This document shows positions 54,807-62,624 of a stretch of 64,000 bases of DNA, in pieces. The notes beneath the pieces were generated by a model. That model saw nothing but the letters and a program-made list of their open reading frames with translations, did not search any database and was not told the DNA's origin. The stretch's first letter is position 1. Every line of letters starts with the position of its first letter. Source of the DNA: Natronospirales bacterium (lineage in GTDB: Bacteria > Pseudomonadota > Gammaproteobacteria > Natronospirales > REEB76). The DNA lies in assembly GCA_021816765.1 (NCBI GenBank), contig JAKAXB010000001.1, positions 1 through 64,000 of the forward strand, in the 5' to 3' direction. The position numbers were made by a program, and so were the translations under genes.

Positions 54807-55025
54807 ATGACTACTGAACGTTTTGTTCGCATCTTCGCCGGTGCCGTGGTACTGGTTTCACTGGCTCTCGGCGTGCGCCACAGCCCGCTCTTTGTGAGCG
54901 GTTATTTCCTGTGGCTCACGGCTTTTGTGGGCGCCAATCTTTTGCAGAGCGGCTTCACCCGTTTCTGTCCGCTGGAGATCATGTTGAAGAAGGCCGGCAT
55001 GAAATCCGGCAGCACGCTCAACTGA
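54807..55025 (+). CDS. DUF2892 (YgaP-like) membrane protein
   Basis: 72 residues from ATG 54807, AAGGAG upstream. Two membrane helices in the DUF2892 arrangement (ERFVRIFAGAVVLVSLALG and SGYFLWLTAFVGANLLQSG), ending FTRFCPLEIMLKKAG. In E. coli YgaP this domain is fused to rhodanese. Here it follows the RND pump as a last operon gene. Confidence 0.88.
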   Translation: MTTERFVRIFAGAVVLVSLALGVRHSPLFVSGYFLWLTAFVGANLLQSGFTRFCPLEIMLKKAGMKSGSTLN

Positions 55026-55080
55026 CTGGATTCCCGCACGGACACGGGTTCCGCGATGGGTGTTGGCGGGAGTCCGGCTC

Positions 55081-55986
55081 TCAGGCCCGTTCTGCGGGCC
55101 GCTGCGGGCTTTGTCGCGGCAGCAGTGCGAGAAACGCCTGTACTGCGGGAGGCAAATGCCGGCGCCGCAACTGCACACGATGCAGCGGGCGGCTGATCCC
55201 GAGTCCCACCACGCGGAGAACGCGCAACTGCCCGCTGCGCAGTTCCGACTCGACGACGAGGCGCGAAACAAACGCTACGCCGCCGCCGGCAGCCGCTACC
55301 TGCTTGATGGCCTCGCTGCTGCCGAGACAAACAACGCTTTTGAATTCCAGCCGTTTTTGTCTGAGCATCCCCTCGACGAAACTGCGGGTACCGGAGCCAG
55401 GCTCGCGTATCAGCAGGGTCTCGCGGCACAGGGTCTGTGGGTCCACCCGTGGCGTGCGCGTGAGCGGATGCGCAGCGCCTGCCACCGGGATGATCTCGTC
55501 ATGCATGAATACTTCGGCGTTGACTTCCGGCTCGTTGAGCGGTCCCTCGGTGAAACCGAGCACGAGGCGCCGTGCCACCAGGTCGCGCTCGATGGTTTCG
55601 GTATTGGCGATTTCCACCGTGAGTTCCACCGCCGGGAAACGGCGCCGGAAGCCGGCGATGACCGGCGGCAGCAGATAGTTGCCGATGGTGCTGCTCGCAC
55701 CGATCTTGAGCTCTCCGCCGCCGAGTTGTTCCATGTCGCGGATGGCGGTTTCTGCCTCGTGTTCCAGCGTAAAGATGCGTTGTGCATAGTCGTGCAGCAA
55801 CTGGCCGGTCTCCGTAAGGCGCACGCCACGCGGCAGACGGTCAAAGAGCACGCTGCCGAGCCGGGCCTCCAGCTCACGCAACTGCCGGGTGGCCGCAGGC
55901 TGGCTGATATGCAGGCGCACCGCGCCGGCGCTCACGCCGCCGCTTTCCGCCACCGCATGGAAGATCGCCAAATGCCATAGATTCAT
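55081..55986 (-). CDS. LysR-family transcriptional regulator
   Basis: 301 residues from ATG 55986 (MNLWHLAIFHAVAESGGVSA); 56004 is an alternative start. HTH: AVRLHISQPAATRQLRELEA then RLGSVLFDRLPRGVRLT. The C-terminal PBP-like effector domain has KIGASSTIGNYLLPPVIAGF and REPGSGTRSFVE, resembling CysB/CysR-like regulators. Divergent from the DsrE gene. Confidence 0.9.
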   Translation of the reverse strand: MNLWHLAIFHAVAESGGVSAGAVRLHISQPAATRQLRELEARLGSVLFDRLPRGVRLTETGQLLHDYAQRIFTLEHEAETAIRDMEQLGGGELKIGASSTIGNYLLPPVIAGFRRRFPAVELTVEIANTETIERDLVARRLVLGFTEGPLNEPEVNAEVFMHDEIIPVAGAAHPLTRTPRVDPQTLCRETLLIREPGSGTRSFVEGMLRQKRLEFKSVVCLGSSEAIKQVAAAGGGVAFVSRLVVESELRSGQLRVLRVVGLGISRPLHRVQLRRRHLPPAVQAFLALLPRQSPQRPAERA

Positions 55987-56138
55987 ATCTAAAATATATA
56001 CCATAAATAGATATTATGTATTTTTATTATGGCAAACACGGGCGTAGGCTTAGCGCCCTGCCGGTTCCGCAGCTGCGGTCCGGCCGCGGTTTTGCCGCCC
56101 CCCGTTCCACCGGGCGGCCAGTTTCGGGAGTGTGAGAC

Positions 56139-56696
56139 ATGAGAATTTCCACCACGTTCAAGACCGCCGCGCTGGGGGCGCTGGTGCTGCTCTGCGGCAC
56201 CGTTGCGGCTCAGGCGGCGGGTTTCTGGCAATATCCCGCCATCAAAGGTTATGGCCCGGTGCACGTGTGGCCCGGGGCCATCGACAGGCCCAACCCTGCG
56301 GATACCTACAAGGCGCTGTTTGATTTGACTCAGAAGGGCAAGAGCTTCGACAAGCTCAATATGGGGCTCGATCACATAGCGCGTGCGGTCAATACCTTTG
56401 CCGCCGCAGGGGTGCCGCTCGATCATCTCAAGTTCGTGATCATTATTCACGGGCCGGCCACTCCCATCGCGCTCAACGAGAAGGCTTTCGAGGCCAGGTT
56501 CCACCACAAAAATCCGAATCTTGCAGTGATCGTTGCGCTGCGCAAGGCAGGCGTCGAGGTTCTGGTCTGCGGCAACGCTCTCGGTGACATGCATTTCAAC
56601 CCCTCCGAGGTCAATCCTGAAATCAAGGTGGCGCTCTCGGCGCTCTCCACCCTCGTGATTCAGCAGAACGAGGGCTACGCGCTGATGCGCATGTAA
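56139..56696 (+). CDS. Secreted DsrE family protein
   Basis: 185 residues with signal peptide (MRISTTFKTAALGALVLLCG-TVAAQA). DsrE-fold pattern: LDHIARAVNTFAAAGVPLDH, LKFVIIIHGPATPIAL, and VEVLVCGNALGD with a conserved Cys typical of DsrE/TusA-related sulfur carriers. Exported DsrE homologues occur in sulfur-oxidiser clusters. Under the divergent LysR. Confidence 0.85.
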   Translation: MRISTTFKTAALGALVLLCGTVAAQAAGFWQYPAIKGYGPVHVWPGAIDRPNPADTYKALFDLTQKGKSFDKLNMGLDHIARAVNTFAAAGVPLDHLKFVIIIHGPATPIALNEKAFEARFHHKNPNLAVIVALRKAGVEVLVCGNALGDMHFNPSEVNPEIKVALSALSTLVIQQNEGYALMRM

Positions 56697-56790
56697 GGCT
56701 TGGGACACGATTCCCGTCGCGGCGCAGGCCGCGGCGGGAGTCTTTACTGACAATAATGATGCAGAGCAATTTCCACTGAGGATGAGCGAC

Positions 56791-57798
56791 ATGAATACAG
56801 GCAAGCTGCAGCGGCTGACGCTGTCACTCTTGGGGACCGTGGTTTTGGGCGCCGCTCTCGGTGCGGCCCATGCAGCGGACACCGGCTGGCACGGCCGGGT
56901 CGAGCCACCGCATTATCGCGGTGAGATCTTTCCGCCCTGGCAAAAGGGCGCGAACAATCCGGCTACCGACAAGGGTCTCGAGCTTACCGTGCCTGAGATC
57001 AACGACCTGCCGGATTTCCACGGTAGCCCACAGGATGCCCGGCTCGTGATCTTTGTGGCCGGCAATTACTATTTCGCCATGGCTCCGCTGGTGCACGCCT
57101 TCGAGGCCGAACATCCGCAGTTGCGCGGCCGGATTTACTACGAAACCCTGCCTCCGGGTATTCTGGTGGAGCAGATGAAGCACGGCGGCACCCTCACCGT
57201 CGGCAACATGACTTGGACGGTGAAGCCGGACGTGTACGCCGCCGGCAAGCTGAAAGTGACCGCGCTCATCCAGCACGGCATGTTGAGCGGCTCGCAGGTG
57301 AACTACGCCACCAATGACCTCGCCATCATGATCCCCAAGGGTAATCCGGCGCACATCACCGGTCTCAGGGATCTCGGACGACCGGATGTGCGTGTGGTGA
57401 TGCCGAATCCCGCTTGGGAAGGTGTGGCGCGCCAGATCAAGATGTCGCTGGTGAAAGCCGGCGGGGCGGCGCTGGAAAAAGAAGTCTATGAGACCAAGGT
57501 GGCCGACGGCCGCACGATCCTCACCCACATCCATCACCGGCAGACGCCACTGTTCCTGATGCAGGGTCTGGCCGCAGCCGGGGTCACCTGGAAGTCGGAA
57601 GCGATTTTCCAGGAGCAGGTGGGCCATCCGATCAGCTACGTGCCGATTCCGGTCAATGAGAACACCACCGCGGTGTATTCCGCCGCCGTGGTCAAGGGGG
57701 CCGCGCATCCGCAGGCGGCACATCTGTGGCTTGAGTTCCTGAAATCGCCCGTGGCACTGAAGATTTTCGAGCACTACGGTTTCAAGGCCTATAAATAA
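56791..57798 (+). CDS. Periplasmic type II substrate-binding protein
   Basis: 335 residues from ATG 56791; GAGG is about 10 bases upstream, and ATG 56782 has no site. Signal peptide ends AAHA. PBP type II features: RLVIFVAGNYYFAMAPLVHA, VNYATNDLAIMIPKGNPAHI, VRVVMPNPAWEGVARQI and AAHLWLEFLKSPVALKIFEH. ModA/sulfate-binding-like. No ABC permease or ATPase lies nearby, so it may work as an orphan binder or sensor. Confidence 0.85.
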   Translation: MNTGKLQRLTLSLLGTVVLGAALGAAHAADTGWHGRVEPPHYRGEIFPPWQKGANNPATDKGLELTVPEINDLPDFHGSPQDARLVIFVAGNYYFAMAPLVHAFEAEHPQLRGRIYYETLPPGILVEQMKHGGTLTVGNMTWTVKPDVYAAGKLKVTALIQHGMLSGSQVNYATNDLAIMIPKGNPAHITGLRDLGRPDVRVVMPNPAWEGVARQIKMSLVKAGGAALEKEVYETKVADGRTILTHIHHRQTPLFLMQGLAAAGVTWKSEAIFQEQVGHPISYVPIPVNENTTAVYSAAVVKGAAHPQAAHLWLEFLKSPVALKIFEHYGFKAYK

Positions 57799-57804
57799 AC
57801 CGCG

Positions 57805-57834
57805 AGCCGGCCTGGAACAGGCCGGCTTGTTTTT
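57805..57834 (+). terminator. Terminator or attenuator hairpin before doxDA
   Basis: Arms AGCCGGCCT and AGGCCGGCT followed by TGTTTTT. It lies between the binding protein stop and the doxDA Shine-Dalgarno (GGGAGG), so it could limit read-through into doxDA. Confidence 0.7.
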
Positions 57835-57848
57835 GGGAGGGGAACGCT

Positions 57849-58922
57849 ATGGCAACTGTGGCGAATGACATACTCAAGCCCGGCGCCGAGCGCGATGCGG
57901 CCTGGCGGCTCGTGGGCTTCGTGCTGCTGGCGGTGCGCTTTGTGCAGGGATGGATCTTCTGGGGCGGTGGCAGCCGGCGGTTCATCTATGCCCCGCAGAA
58001 ACTCGACCCGCATGCGGCGAGCTGGATGGCCAACAAGTTCCAGACCGCCATGCCGGGCGCGATTCTCGGCATGGACAAGCTGGTGGATTTCATGCTGCAC
58101 CATTCCACGCTGCTCTATACCGGCGTGATTGTCTTCAGCGCCGTGGAACTCATCGCCGGTTTGTTCCTCATCTTCGGCTTCCTCACGCGCATTTCGGCGC
58201 TGGCAACCATCGGGCTCAGCTTCGTGCTCATGCTGCTGTTCGGCTGGCAGGGGGCCACCTGCATTGACGAGTGGACCATGGCCTCGGCCAATTTCGCCAT
58301 GGGCGTGGTGCTGCTGGTCGCCGGTGCGGGGGCCGTATCGGTGGATGCCTGGCTCATGCGCCGCCGGCCGGCGCTTGCCGGGCGCGGCTGGTTCCGCTGG
58401 CTTGGAAGCGGCACCTGGAGTCCGGCACAGGCACGTCGCTGGAGCATTGCCGGCGCTATCGTGACGGTGCTCTTCGTGGTGCTTACCTATAACTACTATC
58501 GCGGCTCGGTGCTGACGCCGTTCCACGGTGGCCCGGTGAGTCCGGCCAAGCACCACATCAGTCTGTCGCAGGGCAGCCTGCAGACCGATGGCGCAGTGCG
58601 TTTTACCGCCTACCTGGATGCGGGCACGCCGGCCGAGCCCGCCAACGTCGTCGCAGCCGACCTGATCGGGTCTGATGGCAAGGCGGCGGAGGAGTGGAGC
58701 GGGGCGAGCCTCGCGGCGCTGCCCAAGAGTGCGTTTGCCAATGATTACGCCTACAACAAATTCGGCCCCGGCTATGCCGGTATCACCGCCAAGATCGGAG
58801 CGCGCGCCACAGTCAGCTTGCCGCCGGCCAAGCCCGGCCTCGCGCTTGCGGCCGGCGAGTACACGCTGGTGCTGCACAGCGTGAACGGGCACCGCTTTAC
58901 CCTGGCCTTGACGCCGAAGTAG
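57849..58922 (+). CDS. doxDA: Thiosulfate:quinone oxidoreductase DoxDA-like fusion
   Basis: 357 residues. N-terminal DoxD half with about four to five membrane helices (LVGFVLLAVRFVQGWIFWGG, HHSTLLYTGVIVFSAVELIA, GLFLIFGFLTRISALATIGL). C-terminal half (residues about 195-357) is a beta-rich periplasmic domain of DoxA type (YNYYRGSVLTPFHGG, then LAAGEYTLVLHSVNGHRFTL). Oxidises thiosulfate to tetrathionate with electrons to quinone in known homologues. GGGAGG precedes the ATG. Confidence 0.88.
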   Translation: MATVANDILKPGAERDAAWRLVGFVLLAVRFVQGWIFWGGGSRRFIYAPQKLDPHAASWMANKFQTAMPGAILGMDKLVDFMLHHSTLLYTGVIVFSAVELIAGLFLIFGFLTRISALATIGLSFVLMLLFGWQGATCIDEWTMASANFAMGVVLLVAGAGAVSVDAWLMRRRPALAGRGWFRWLGSGTWSPAQARRWSIAGAIVTVLFVVLTYNYYRGSVLTPFHGGPVSPAKHHISLSQGSLQTDGAVRFTAYLDAGTPAEPANVVAADLIGSDGKAAEEWSGASLAALPKSAFANDYAYNKFGPGYAGITAKIGARATVSLPPAKPGLALAAGEYTLVLHSVNGHRFTLALTPK

Positions 58923-59276
58923 CAGCCGCTGCGCGCATGCAGGACAGGAGCCACGTCAGGTAATTGCAGAACTTGTTTGACGCGGCTCCTTGTCCGGCCG
59001 AAGTGAGGCCACAGGTTCGCGGGATCACTGGCCGCCGGCTCCCGGGTTGGCTGCGAGCAGGATCAATCCTCCCGCCAGGAGGATCAATTTTCCGGATAAC
59101 AATGACGGGTGCAGCGCACCGGCCGCTCGCCGTTGATGTTGTGCTTTAACATACCGACACGCGGTAATATTGGTGCCCGCCTGCCGTGCAGACGCCGTCA
59201 TTGTTCGGCGCCGGCTCGCGGGAGGCGGTGGCTGCCAAGCTATCCGCATGGATTCACCGGGAGGAGATGACTGAGC
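58923..59276. other. Non-coding region upstream of cydA
   Basis: 354 bp without a credible gene. Two hairpins are visible: GGAGCC-ACGTCA paired with TGACGC-GGCTCC (58947-58997, imperfect) and ATCCTCC-GCC-GGAGGAT (59066-59085). The second is followed by CAATTTT and may terminate doxDA. A strong GGAGGAG lies before the cydA ATG. No FNR-type box was identified. Confidence 0.5.
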
Positions 59277-60689
59277 ATGGCCGACACGCTCCTGCTGGCA
59301 CGTTCCCAGTTTGCCCTCACGGCACTGTTCCATATCCTCTGGCCGGTGCTGACCATCGGGCTGTCGCTGTTTCTGGTGGTGAACGAGACGCTGTGGATTC
59401 GCAGCCGCGATCCCGATTACTATCGGCACGCACGCTTCTGGAGCAAGCTCTTCATCCTCAATTTTGGCGTGGGCGTGGCTTCCGGCGTACCCCTGGAGTT
59501 CGAGTTCGGCACCAACTGGGCGCCGTTCTCCGCCGCCATGGGAGATTTCTTCGGTAACATCCTCGGTTTCGAAGGCGCCATGGCGTTCATGCTGGAGGCG
59601 GGCTTCCTCGGCATCATGCTGTTCGGTTGGCGACGCGTGGCGCCGAAAATTCACCTGTTCGCCACCTGTATGGTGGCGCTCGGTGCCTCCCTGTCGGCAT
59701 TCTGGATCATGGTCGCCAACAGCTGGATGCAGACGCCGGCGGGCGGTGTCATGCAGCACGGCCGTTTCGTGGTGACGAGTTACACGCAGGCCATGTTCAA
59801 TCCGGCGGCGCTCTGGGGAGTGGGCCACATGTGGTTCGCCTGCCTGGAAACCAGCCTCTTGGTGATCGGTGCGCTCTCGGCTTGGTACATCCATAAGAAC
59901 CGCCACCCGGAATTTTTTCTCAAATCCCTGAAGATCGCCATTGCCGCAGCAGTGCTGGTGGCGCCGCTGCAGATATTCCTGGGCGACGGCAGCGGCCGCG
60001 TGGTGTTCGAGCAGCAGCCGGCCAAGGGCGCGGCCGTCGAGGGCCACTGGCGCACCAACCCACCAGGCACCGGGGCTCCCTGGGCGGTAGTGGCTTGGCC
60101 GGACAAAGCCCGGCAACGCAACGACTGGGCGATCACCATCCCGGGCGTGCTCAGTCTGCTCGCCACCCACCGTCTTACCGGCCAGGTGACGGGGCTCAAG
60201 GCGTTCCCGCCCGCAGACCAGCCACCAGCGCTGCCGCTGCTGTTCTACGCTTTCCGCCTGATGGTGGCCATCGGTTTCTACGTGCTCGCGCTCATGCTGT
60301 GGAGTGTGTGGCTGTGGTATCGCGGCGAACTCACCGCAGAACGGGTCGGCCGCCACCGGCGCTGGCTCCTCGCCTGGATCGGCGCGCTGCCGCTCGGGTA
60401 TCTTGCGGTGGAATCGGGCTGGATCGTGCGCGAAGTGGGCCGCCAGCCGTGGATCGTGAACGGGCTGATGCGCACCGCCGCGGGTGTATCGGCGCTGCCG
60501 CCCGGCACGGTACTCGCCTCGCTCATCGGCTACGCGCTGCTGTACACGTTACTGCTGACTGCTTTTCTGGTGTTTGCCCGGCGCACCTTGCGCAAGGGAC
60601 CGGATGTCACCGCCGAGCCGCCGCCTTTGAAACCCGCGGCCCCGCTGCAGGTGAATGCCCCCGTGCCCCACGCCCTCGAGGACGACTGA
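59277..60689 (+). CDS. cydA: Cytochrome bd-type quinol oxidase subunit I
   Basis: 470 residues, nine-TM heme subunit. The N-terminal FHILWPVLTIGLSLF segment carries a heme-b ligand His. Also present are GVASGVPLEFEFGTNWAPF, GHMWFACLETS with the second His region, and WIVREVGRQPWIVNG (the GRQPW motif). The quinol loop is short, as in cyanide-insensitive (CIO) oxidases. GGAGGAG precedes the ATG. Co-transcribed with cydB. Confidence 0.95.
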   Translation: MADTLLLARSQFALTALFHILWPVLTIGLSLFLVVNETLWIRSRDPDYYRHARFWSKLFILNFGVGVASGVPLEFEFGTNWAPFSAAMGDFFGNILGFEGAMAFMLEAGFLGIMLFGWRRVAPKIHLFATCMVALGASLSAFWIMVANSWMQTPAGGVMQHGRFVVTSYTQAMFNPAALWGVGHMWFACLETSLLVIGALSAWYIHKNRHPEFFLKSLKIAIAAAVLVAPLQIFLGDGSGRVVFEQQPAKGAAVEGHWRTNPPGTGAPWAVVAWPDKARQRNDWAITIPGVLSLLATHRLTGQVTGLKAFPPADQPPALPLLFYAFRLMVAIGFYVLALMLWSVWLWYRGELTAERVGRHRRWLLAWIGALPLGYLAVESGWIVREVGRQPWIVNGLMRTAAGVSALPPGTVLASLIGYALLYTLLLTAFLVFARRTLRKGPDVTAEPPPLKPAAPLQVNAPVPHALEDD

Positions 60690-60690
60690 C

Positions 60691-61701
60691 ATGGAGCAGG
60701 TGATCGGGTTGCTCGCCGATATCTGGTTCGTGCTGCTGGGTGTGATTCTGGCCCTCTACGTAGTGCTGGACGGCTTCACACTCGGCGTGGGCATGCTCAC
60801 GTTGTTTTCGCCCACCGAGGAACGGCGGGGTATTCTCATGGGCACCCTGGGCAGCGTGTGGGACGCCAACGAAACCTGGCTGGTGCTGCTGGGCGGCGCA
60901 CTGTTCGGTGCGTTCCCCGCCGCCTACGCGCTTCTGCTGCACGCACTCTATATCCCGGTCATCATCATGCTGTTCGGCATGATTTTGCGGGCCGCGGCCT
61001 TCGAGTTCCGCGAACACGCCGAAGCCAAGCGTTTCTGGAATCTGGCCTTCGCGATGGCGAGTCTGGTGATCGCCCTGGCCCAGGGGGTGGCCCTCGGTAC
61101 CGTGCTGCAGGGCATTCCGTCGGTGGACGGCGCGTATGTCGGCAGCGTGTTCGACTGGGCGCGGCCGTTCCCGCTGCTGGTGGCTTTGGGCGTGGTCTGT
61201 GGTTACGGGCTGCTCGGCGCGGTGTACCTCATCCTGCGCACCGAGGGCATCATCCAGACCCGGGCACGCTTCGCCGCGCGGCTGCTGGCCTGGCTTACCT
61301 TCGCCGTAGCAGTGGCAGTGACCGTGTGGACGCCGTTCATCTATCCGCAAGTGGCGACGAAATGGTTCAGCCTGCCCGGTTTCTTCCTGATCCTGCCGCT
61401 GCCGGTCGCAGGTTTCGCGGCGTTCCTGCTGTTGCTGCGTGCGCTTGCGCGCGGCCACGAGGCCGCACCTTTCGTGTGGACCGTGGTGATTTTCCTCGCC
61501 TCCTTCGGCGGGTTGGCGGTGAGTCTGCATCCTTATATAGTGCCGCCCTCGCTCACCCTCACCCAGGCTGCCGCCTCGCCGGCGACGCTCATCTTCATGC
61601 TCACCGGCATCGGCATGCTGCTGCCGGTGATGATGATCTACAACGGCTACCAGTACCTGGTGTTCCGCGGCAAAGTCACGGTGCCCGGCTATCATCATTG
61701 A
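60691..61701 (+). CDS. cydB: Cytochrome bd-type quinol oxidase subunit II
   Basis: 336 residues from ATG 60691, 2 bp after cydA. Multi-TM subunit with YVVLDGFTLGVGMLTLFSPT, GSVWDANETWLVLLGGALFG-AFPAAYA and IPVIIMLFGMILRAAAFEFR, conserved in CydB. Supports terminal oxidation of quinol, which would accept electrons from thiosulfate oxidation. A longer upstream frame is rejected. Confidence 0.94.
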   Translation: MEQVIGLLADIWFVLLGVILALYVVLDGFTLGVGMLTLFSPTEERRGILMGTLGSVWDANETWLVLLGGALFGAFPAAYALLLHALYIPVIIMLFGMILRAAAFEFREHAEAKRFWNLAFAMASLVIALAQGVALGTVLQGIPSVDGAYVGSVFDWARPFPLLVALGVVCGYGLLGAVYLILRTEGIIQTRARFAARLLAWLTFAVAVAVTVWTPFIYPQVATKWFSLPGFFLILPLPVAGFAAFLLLLRALARGHEAAPFVWTVVIFLASFGGLAVSLHPYIVPPSLTLTQAAASPATLIFMLTGIGMLLPVMMIYNGYQYLVFRGKVTVPGYHH

Positions 61702-61887
61702 ACGGTGCCCCGGTAATAAACCCGGGGTGCGGTCCCTCTCACCGTTTGTTTGTGCGACGGTATCCGTCGCGATTCTTTGCGTGGTGCCCAACATCGTCTG
61801 TGGTCATGGCACCGGATGGCACGGCCACTGCCGCGTGATTCTCCGGGTAAGACCAAGCGTTATAGAAAAAAGTACTACTTTATAATA

Positions 61888-61916
61888 TTGACTTACATTA
61901 TAATATTCAGCATACT
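61888..61916 (+). promoter_or_regulatory. Promoter of the VapBC-type pair
   Basis: TTGACT (61888-61893), 17-bp spacer, CATACT (4 of 6, 61911-61916) in an AT-rich stretch with inverted TATAATATT/AATATTCAG-like repeats that may be an antitoxin operator. Confidence 0.5.
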
Positions 61917-61943
61917 TTTACAGTACGGGATACAGGAGAGAAC

Positions 61944-62174
61944 GTGGATACCTATATGACCGTCAAGGGGCAGATCGTGATTCCCTCGCGCATCCGGCGG
62001 AAACTCGGCATGAAGCAGGGAACCCGCATCCAGGTGGAGCTGGATGAGCCGGGCCAGCGGGTTATTCTGATTCCGATCACGCGCGAATACATCCAGGGCC
62101 TGCGCGGGAAATACAAAGGCAAGGGACTGCTGAAAGCTCTCGCGGCCGAAAAGAAAAGAGAGCGGGAAATCTGA
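61944..62174 (+). CDS. AbrB/MazE-like antitoxin
   Basis: 76 residues, GTG start with GGAGAG upstream; ATG 61956 is an alternative. SpoVT-AbrB swapped-hairpin pattern: YMTVKGQIVIPSRIRRKLGM, KQGTRIQVELDEPGQRVILI. The basic C-terminus is KYKGKGLLKALAAEKKRERE. Overlaps the PIN-domain toxin gene by 1 bp. DNA-binding antitoxin. Confidence 0.85.
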   Translation: MDTYMTVKGQIVIPSRIRRKLGMKQGTRIQVELDEPGQRVILIPITREYIQGLRGKYKGKGLLKALAAEKKREREI

Positions 62175-62584
62175 TGGCGCGCAAACCCAAGGCGATCGTG
62201 CTCGATTCCTGGGCCGTGCTCGCCTATCTGGAGGACGAAAAGTCAGGGCAGGACGTGGCGGAGCTTCTTTCCGAGGCCAGCGAACAAAACACTCCGGTTC
62301 TGATGTCGGTGGTCAATGCGGGCGAGGTCTGGTACATCCTGGCCCGGGAAGTGTCGGAAACGGAAGCCGATAAAGCTATCCATGAACTCAGACAGCTTGG
62401 GATTGAATTCGTGGCGGTTGAGTGGGAGTTGGTGCGCTTGGCCGGGAGCTTCAAGGCCAGATATCGAATATCCTACGCGGATTGTTTTGCCGCAGCACTG
62501 ACCCAGGCACACAAGGCGGAATTGATTACCGGCGACAAGGAATTCAAACAGGTGGAATCCGAAGTTCAGGTCCGGTGGGTGTAG
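62174..62584 (+). CDS. VapC-like PIN-domain toxin
   Basis: 136 residues with PIN acidic residues: Asp in IVLDSWAVLAYLEDE, Glu in NAGEVWYIL, Asp in RISYADCFAAALTQ, Asp in LITGDKEFKQ. Known relatives cleave tRNA or rRNA. Second gene of a VapBC-type pair just before the GHKL ATPase gene. Confidence 0.9.
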   Translation: MARKPKAIVLDSWAVLAYLEDEKSGQDVAELLSEASEQNTPVLMSVVNAGEVWYILAREVSETEADKAIHELRQLGIEFVAVEWELVRLAGSFKARYRISYADCFAAALTQAHKAELITGDKEFKQVESEVQVRWV

Positions 62585-62624
62585 CGGTGGATCTGAATTT
62601 TGGTCGTTAGTGGAGAGCTCATAA

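Noticed and set aside
55987..56138. LysR operator between the LysR and DsrE genes
   Set aside because: The region is AT-rich with several partial T-N11-A matches, but no single site stands out enough to annotate.
59025..60356. 443-aa minus-strand ORF opposite cydA
   Set aside because: Antisense shadow; His/Gln/Arg-rich without domain pattern.
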